A stretch of DNA of 64,000 nt from Streptomyces albus subsp. albus. GTDB taxonomy: Bacteria; Actinomycetota; Actinomycetes; Streptomycetales; Streptomycetaceae. The notes beneath the pieces were generated by a model. That model saw nothing but the letters and a program-made list of their open reading frames with translations. It did no database searches and had not been told where the DNA came from. The translations under genes and the position numbers were made by a program. The stretch covers positions 124,001-188,000 of the forward strand of contig NZ_JODR01000014.1 of assembly GCF_000725885.1 (NCBI RefSeq), given 5' to 3'. The number at the start of each line of letters is the position of its first letter. Positions within the stretch are counted from its first letter, which is position 1. Below are positions 61,382 through 64,000 of this stretch, in pieces.

Positions 61382-61758
61382 GGCGGACTCCTGCGTCGGA
61401 ACGGGAGTGCTACTGCCCTTAACGTAGGGATCGTTGAACAATCCTTCAATGGGTACGACGCGGTCCTTCTTCCTCCGCGGCCCTTTCCGGCTTCCTCCCC
61501 GGTCTTCTCCCTCCCGCGGTGGTGTGTTCGCGCGGTGCGCCGGACGGTTGGTCTCCTCGCGATCCTGTGAGCCGTCCATGCGGCCCGGCCCGAAGGCCGG
61601 GCCGCAGCGCCGCAGCGAGGTGGTGGCCCCGCTGCCTCACCCCTTGGTCGGACCCGATGTGTGACATCACTGGACGGCGGTCGCCTAGGGGTGTCCGCGG
61701 CGGCTGGTGCCGCGGAAACTCGGGTGCGCGCGGCGGACGGACGGGCCGCGGCGCGCCG
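61382..61758. other. Intergenic region between DUF1445 and acyl-CoA dehydrogenase genes
   Basis: About 380 bases holding the DUF1445 promoter and, nearer the dehydrogenase, a terminator hairpin. Around 61415-61450 the sequence is locally AT-richer (TAACGTAGGGATCGTTGAAC), where the promoter probably lies. Confidence 0.5.
61580..61605 (-). terminator. Hairpin downstream of acyl-CoA dehydrogenase
   Basis: Perfect 11-base GC arms (61580-61590 and 61595-61605) closing a CGAA loop, about 155 bases after the dehydrogenase stop. Confidence 0.6.
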
Positions 61759-62997
61759 TCAGTCCGGGCTGGTGCCCAGCGTCACGCCCGCGAGGAAGTC
61801 CACCGACTCCTCCGGGGGCGAGTACGGCGGCATGAACACGGCGGCGCGGACATCGCGGTAGGCGCGGGCCAGGGGATGGTGCGCCGTGTAACTGGCCCCT
61901 CCCGTCACCCGCATGGCGTGGTCGACCACGGTGGTGGCGGCGCGCTCGACCACCGTGCTGACGGTCTGGCACTCCTTCATCATGGCCCGGCTCACATCGT
62001 CGGTCGTCACCTGCGGCTTGTTGGTCAGCAGATATGAGTCGAAGTCCTGGAGGGCGGTGGCCAGGGTGCCGCGTGCTGCCGCGAGTGCCGTCTCCATCTC
62101 GGCCACCGAGGTCTTGACGGCGGCCGACGCGGTGCGGCGCCGCCCCGAAGGCCGGTTCAGCGCCGCGAGGGCCTCGTCGCGGGCGGCTTCGGCCAGCCCC
62201 AGGTAGACCCCGTTGAGGCCCATCCCGCTGACCGCCCTGCCCTCCAGCATGCTCGCGTCCCGCTTCCCCCACGGGCCGCGGACCAGCAGCGCGTCCTCCG
62301 GCACGACGCAGTCGCTGAACTCGACGGTGCCGCTGCCCGAGCCGCGCAGCCCCAGCCCCTGCCAGTCGTCCTCCACGTGCACGCCCGGGGTGTCGGCGGG
62401 GATCATCGCGCTCGCCAGATGGGCCCCCTTGCCGCGCTCGGCCCTGAGCCGGCAGTAGAAGTGGGTGGCTGCGGGGGAGATCGAGGCGAGGATCTTGCGG
62501 CCGTTGACGACCCAGCCGTTGTACGAGGGCTTGGCGGTGGTGGCCAGGTTCCAGTAGTCGGCCCCTCGTTCGGCGACCGCCGAGCACAGCAGCATCCGGC
62601 GGGCACCAATGGCTTCCAGCCACTCGCGGCGCGGCAGATAGCCGGGTTCACCGTCGGCCCCGAAGCGGACGACCCGCGCGAAGTACCAGGCCAGCGCGGT
62701 GTGCATGTAGTGGGCGACCGCGACCGAGGGGTCGGCCCGGGCGATGGCGGCGGTCAGGACCGTCAGGTCATGCAGCCGCTCCACCCCGAATCCGCCCAGG
62801 TCGGAGGGGGCGGCAGCGGCGAACACCCCCACGTCCGCGAGGGCTTGGACACTCTGGCCGGCGAACCGGCCCTCGCGGTCGGTGACCTCGGCCTCCTTCG
62901 CCAGGAAGTCGTGCAGCTTGGTGACCGCCGCCACGGCCTGTTCGCCGCCGGTGGTCGCGGGCCGCAGTTCCGAGTTGAGTGACAAGAGATTCGCCAT
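61759..62997 (-). CDS. Acyl-CoA dehydrogenase family protein
   Basis: A 412-residue flavoprotein. The N-terminal helical domain carries LADVGVFAAAAPSDLGGFGVERL, the middle beta domain GWVVNGRKILASISPAATHF and GLGLRGSGSGTVEFSDCVVPEDALL, and the C-terminal helices MRVTGGASYTAHHPLARAYRDVRA. The usual catalytic Glu of acyl-CoA dehydrogenases is not obvious, so it may belong to the flavin-dependent hydroxylase or desulfurisation-type (DszC-like) branch. ATG 62997 is divergent from the regulator at the right edge, with 169 bases between starts. Confidence 0.88.
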   Translation of the reverse strand: MANLLSLNSELRPATTGGEQAVAAVTKLHDFLAKEAEVTDREGRFAGQSVQALADVGVFAAAAPSDLGGFGVERLHDLTVLTAAIARADPSVAVAHYMHTALAWYFARVVRFGADGEPGYLPRREWLEAIGARRMLLCSAVAERGADYWNLATTAKPSYNGWVVNGRKILASISPAATHFYCRLRAERGKGAHLASAMIPADTPGVHVEDDWQGLGLRGSGSGTVEFSDCVVPEDALLVRGPWGKRDASMLEGRAVSGMGLNGVYLGLAEAARDEALAALNRPSGRRRTASAAVKTSVAEMETALAAARGTLATALQDFDSYLLTNKPQVTTDDVSRAMMKECQTVSTVVERAATTVVDHAMRVTGGASYTAHHPLARAYRDVRAAVFMPPYSPPEESVDFLAGVTLGTSPD

Positions 62998-63166
62998 TTC
63001 ACGCCCTTGAGGTTTATCGAAGCACCGACATATTCAGGTCACCGCGCCGGGAAAGGTGAATCGTGAACGGAGTTGCGGGCGGTGTCCGATCGATCACGGC
63101 GGCATTGCACATGCCAGGGGCAGCTGTATAACGTGACATCTCGTCACTGAGCGGAACCGTAATTGG

Positions 63167-64000
63167 ATGCCCCGGGCGACGATATCGGCGAGGATTTCGA
63201 CTGTGTGGTCATTGACGCTGCAGTTTTCCGGTTGGTGGGCGGAGGATCCGGCGCGCCCCACGGTGCGGAGCACCTCCCGACAACGCCCGGAACGCTGCGA
63301 GATAGCGGAGGACGGATCCGCCGTCATCCGGTACGACGCGGACCGGGACGTGCTCACGTTCGTGCCGGTCGACGGCGGCGGGGAGCCGGGAGAAGAAGGT
63401 GCCGCCGTCGTCACCGCGCGGCGCGGACACTGGTGTCTGACGAATCTGCATGCCGAGGACAGCTGTTTCGTCGAGAACATGGAGGGCGGCGGCGGAGAAT
63501 TCATCAAGGTGCCGCCCCGCCGCCGGGACACCCCCATCCCCTTCGAATTGGCGAGGCTGGTGCTGGCGGTACCACGCGGCGCGGGCCTGGTGAACATATT
63601 CGGCCCGGAACCTCCTTATCTCGCCACGGCGGCGAACGCCGACAGTGCGGCATTGCCCGCCCGCGTGACGAATTGGCCGCGGCTGGATGAGCGGGCGCTC
63701 TATTTCCGGGTGCTCGTAGCGCTGTGCGAGCCGCAGTTGCGGGGCGGGCCCCCGGGTGCCGTACCGACGGTCGGTGAGGTCATCGAGCGACTGAACGGCG
63801 GCTGCCGGCCGGTCGGAATGACGCGTGCCGCCGTCAACCATCACATCGAATACCTCGCCAACGAGAAGCTGCGGGTGGCCGAATGGGCGGGGCTGACCGA
63901 GGGCAAGCGGTCCTACTGGAAACGGGAGGCCGTCGTCGCGCTGGTGCTGCGCGCCGGACTGGTGGGGGAGCGCCATCTGCGGCTGCTGCCGCCGCGGCGG
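63167..64000 (+). CDS. Regulator with FHA-like N-terminus and winged-helix part, cut by window edge
   Basis: A frame open from ATG 63167 to the end of the window (278 codons, no stop seen), so the gene is partial at its 3' end. Residues about 45-165 look like a beta-sandwich (AVIRYDADRDVLTFVPVD, RRGHWCLTNLHAEDSCFVEN, VNIFGPEPPY), possibly FHA-like. Residues about 178-260 form a helical, winged-helix-type domain: VTNWPRLDERALYFRVLVAL, VPTVGEVIERL, MTRAAVNHHIEYLANEKLRV. This layout recurs in streptomycete regulators I recall but cannot name. A weak GGAACCG site precedes the ATG; in-frame GTGs downstream are alternatives. Confidence 0.75.
   Translation, partial: MPRATISARISTVWSLTLQFSGWWAEDPARPTVRSTSRQRPERCEIAEDGSAVIRYDADRDVLTFVPVDGGGEPGEEGAAVVTARRGHWCLTNLHAEDSCFVENMEGGGGEFIKVPPRRRDTPIPFELARLVLAVPRGAGLVNIFGPEPPYLATAANADSAALPARVTNWPRLDERALYFRVLVALCEPQLRGGPPGAVPTVGEVIERLNGGCRPVGMTRAAVNHHIEYLANEKLRVAEWAGLTEGKRSYWKREAVVALVLRAGLVGERHLRLLPPRR

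Noticed and set aside
1..64000. CRISPR arrays, tRNA or rRNA genes, insertion sequences, prophage genes
   Set aside because: No regularly spaced repeats, cloverleaf-type sequences, transposase or integrase motifs or phage structural genes were seen.

Overview
The window looks like a Streptomyces chromosome segment. Base composition is strongly GC-rich with G/C in third codon positions, GTG starts are common, genes often overlap by four bases (ATGA or GTGA), and a complete SapB-type ram (amf) morphogenetic lanthipeptide locus is present. About 60 genes can be supported. I see no tRNA, rRNA, CRISPR array, transposase, integrase or plasmid function.

Layout from left to right. 1-3.0 kb: a HAD phosphatase, a DUF5709-like protein and a divergent-type P450. 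3.2-7.3 kb: a six-gene cation/proton antiporter module with Mbh-like order (MrpE, a MrpF-MrpG fusion, DUF4040/MbhD, an MbhE-MrpB fusion, MrpC, MrpD). 7.3-15.3 kb: a PPOX-fold protein, then ramR converging on ramC-ramS-ramA-ramB. 15.4-23.5 kb: an enoyl-CoA hydratase-family hydrolase, an ANTAR protein with a possible leader ORF, ThiI, a MOSC protein, and an ATP-grasp ligase followed by a CocE-type hydrolase. 23.6-28.7 kb: a polyol-type ABC uptake operon with a dehydrogenase and a DeoR regulator. 29.6-36.3 kb: a LysM/lysozyme-like secreted protein, GNAT, cold-shock protein, MarR, GATase, DUF5133 and a SigB/F-type sigma factor. 36.5-41.7 kb: a ribose-type ABC operon divergent from an FGGY sugar kinase, with two identical 12-bp palindromes in the shared control region. 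41.7-47.5 kb: a cell-envelope-flavoured group (deacetylase, EamA transporter, SDR, MurG-like glycosyltransferase), a duplicated 140-bp intergenic element, and a VOC protein. 47.7-52.7 kb: a second P450, a SnoaL-like protein, membrane and hypothetical proteins, and a convergent pair resembling separate polynucleotide kinase and phosphatase domains. 53.0-55.8 kb: the most unusual locus. 55.9-64 kb: ferredoxin/P450 controlled by a divergent TetR, a secreted thermolysin-like protease, a DUF1445 protein, an acyl-CoA dehydrogenase, and a regulator running off the right edge.

The best candidate for an undescribed system is the four-gene operon at 52972-55848. It encodes a small helical Esx-like protein, a 524-residue protein with a helical N-terminus and a papain-like C-terminal domain (Cys347, His467, Asn483), a lipoprotein with the hallmarks of the chagasin family of papain inhibitors, and a small protein of unknown role. 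The parsimonious reading is a secreted cysteine-protease effector with its own cell-surface protease inhibitor acting as immunity protein. Function is inferred from motifs and gene order only.

Convergent gene pairs are separated by strong perfect hairpins (for example 1535-1583, 35062-35103, 52168-52212, 58085-58121), which helps fix gene ends. All assignments come from reading motifs and context; no database search was possible.
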